The notes under the pieces: generated by a model
Seen by the model: the letters and a program-made list of their open reading frames with translations, nothing else
What the model was told of the DNA's origin: nothing
Databases searched by the model: none
Source: Flavobacterium humi
GTDB taxonomy: Bacteria; Bacteroidota; Bacteroidia; Flavobacteriales; Flavobacteriaceae
Reading direction: 5' to 3'
DNA: 64,000 nucleotides
Assembly: GCF_004745595.1 (NCBI RefSeq)
Contig: NZ_SRLH01000001.1
Coordinates: forward strand, 314,234-378,233
Part shown: one piece after another, positions 63,438 to 64,000 of the stretch
Numbering within the stretch: position 1 is the first letter of the stretch
Layout of the letters: each line of letters starts with the position of its first letter
Made by a program: the position numbers and the translations under genes

Positions 63438-63858
63438 ATTCTAAAAATTTAGACTTCAATTCGGGAGAAGGAATCATGCAGGCTTCCTGTTTGCCGTACC
63501 ATTTGTAACGGTTTTTGGCTACATAATCATACATAAAATCCCTAATTCCAGAAGGTATGATCCTGAAAATAGTGCCATATGTAAAAAAACCACCCAGGTA
63601 TTGGGCAATTTTAAGAGCCGCCCCGGACTTGTAATAATAGGCTTTTCCGGGCTCATACAAAACAATACTGTCTATTTTTTGCCGGGAAATCCCAATGTGG
63701 GTTAGAATTTTCTGGCCTATGTCAGATTGTAGCGACGTAAACCGGAAAATATCCTTTTTGTCATGCCGGATCACATATTGGACGGAAGAATTACAAAGGT
63801 TGCAAACACCGTCAAACAATATGATTTTTTTATCTTTTGGTATATCCGCTATTTCCAT
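63436..63858 (-). CDS. DCC-family thiol-disulfide oxidoreductase-like protein
   Basis: A 140-residue DUF393/DCC protein. The family name motif (DxxCxxC) is seen in ILFDGVCNLCNSSVQYVIRHDK, followed by FRFTSLQSDIGQKIL and the C-terminal SGIRDFMYDYVAKNRYKWYGKQEACMIP. The fold is thioredoxin-like, and a redox role is presumed but not proved. It begins 8 bp behind the stop of the upstream probable mutS2, so they are likely one operon. Confidence 0.87.
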   Translation of the reverse strand: MEIADIPKDKKIILFDGVCNLCNSSVQYVIRHDKKDIFRFTSLQSDIGQKILTHIGISRQKIDSIVLYEPGKAYYYKSGAALKIAQYLGGFFTYGTIFRIIPSGIRDFMYDYVAKNRYKWYGKQEACMIPSPELKSKFLE

Positions 63859-63866
63859 TTTAGCTC

Positions 63867-64000
63867 TTATTTTGCTTGTACGAATTCTAATTCCTCAACA
63901 TTTACCTTTGAAGTGAAGATGCCATAATTGACAGTCGCTTTATTTTTTTCGATATTGTCAATCGTTCCTACGGATTTTCCATCTTTCATACGCACCCTGT
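63867..64000 (-). CDS. C-terminal end of a probable MutS2 (runs off right edge)
   Basis: Only the last 44 codons are present: RVRMKDGKSVGTIDNIEKNK then ATVNYGIFTSKVNVEELEFVQAK and TAA. The motif set (GDxVRxxDGKxVGTI then KxxVNYG) resembles the C-terminal end of Bacteroidota MutS2-type proteins that lack the Smr domain. Too little remains to show ATPase motifs. It is 8 bp from the DCC gene, on the same strand. Confidence 0.55.
   Translation of the reverse strand, partial: RVRMKDGKSVGTIDNIEKNKATVNYGIFTSKVNVEELEFVQAK

Overview
The window reads as chromosome of a Flavobacterium-like member of the Bacteroidota. The evidence is: Bacteroidota-type promoters (TAnnTTTG -7 boxes, with a full TTG-N19-TAnnTTTG copy before tRNA-Val); no recognisable Shine-Dalgarno sequences; type IX secretion features (PorX, a Por sorting tail on a phosphatase); the lpxC-fabZ and murF-alr gene fusions; SusC/CirA-type receptors; and many Bacteroidota-only small families. 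Coding density is high. No prophage, insertion sequence or CRISPR array is visible.

Layout. 1-1848: N-terminal half of a secreted HYR-repeat surface protein (minus strand). 2194-5716: a polyphosphate operon, sixA-like/ppk1/ppx. 5755-8978: dnaX (interrupted by an A10 slippery run), topoisomerase IB and a small protein, all minus strand. 9090-9388: the RNase P RNA, followed by a 13-copy 21-bp tandem array. 9747-15016: a two-component system divergent from an alpha/beta hydrolase/outer-membrane receptor pair, with an 11-bp-phased operator between them. 15018-17966: rsmD, DUF3822 and a RecD-like helicase. 18028-22463: kdsB followed by an overlapping cluster of FAD oxidoreductase, methyltransferase and anchored protein. 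22484-28458: small metabolic and regulatory genes, including an XRE regulator and an M14 peptidase facing each other across a set of palindromes. 28553-32292: tRNA-Val, a small membrane protein, alanine dehydrogenase, tsaE and porX. 32767-36148: M13 lipoprotein peptidase and an HD hydrolase. 36182-41284: lipid A operon (lpxD, lpxC-fabZ, lpxA, efp, a second lpxD-like gene, an NTF2-like gene). 41367-49501: sucD, a LOG-family protein, uvrA, an MFS transporter and recJ. 49658-56930: adenine deaminase, a HopJ-family protein, rsmI, a conserved acidic protein, tdk, murF-alr and mscL. 56962-63858: a DoxX-like protein, a T9SS purple acid phosphatase, asd, a His-rich small protein with a TonB receptor, and a DCC protein. 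The right edge cuts the 3' end of a probable mutS2.

How the genes work together. Housekeeping dominates: envelope building (lpx genes, kdsB, murF-alr, asd), DNA maintenance (dnaX, uvrA, recJ, topo IB, RecD-like) and RNA processing (rnpB, rsmD, rsmI, tsaE). Export and surface functions are coupled through PorX, which controls the type IX system used by the phosphatase and possibly by the HYR protein. The most informative unusual signals are the dnaX A10 frameshift site, the tandem array behind rnpB, and two compact operator architectures (three CATTAAC boxes, and a set of TTTACAnnTGTAAA-like palindromes). All functions are inferred from reading the sequence, without database searches.
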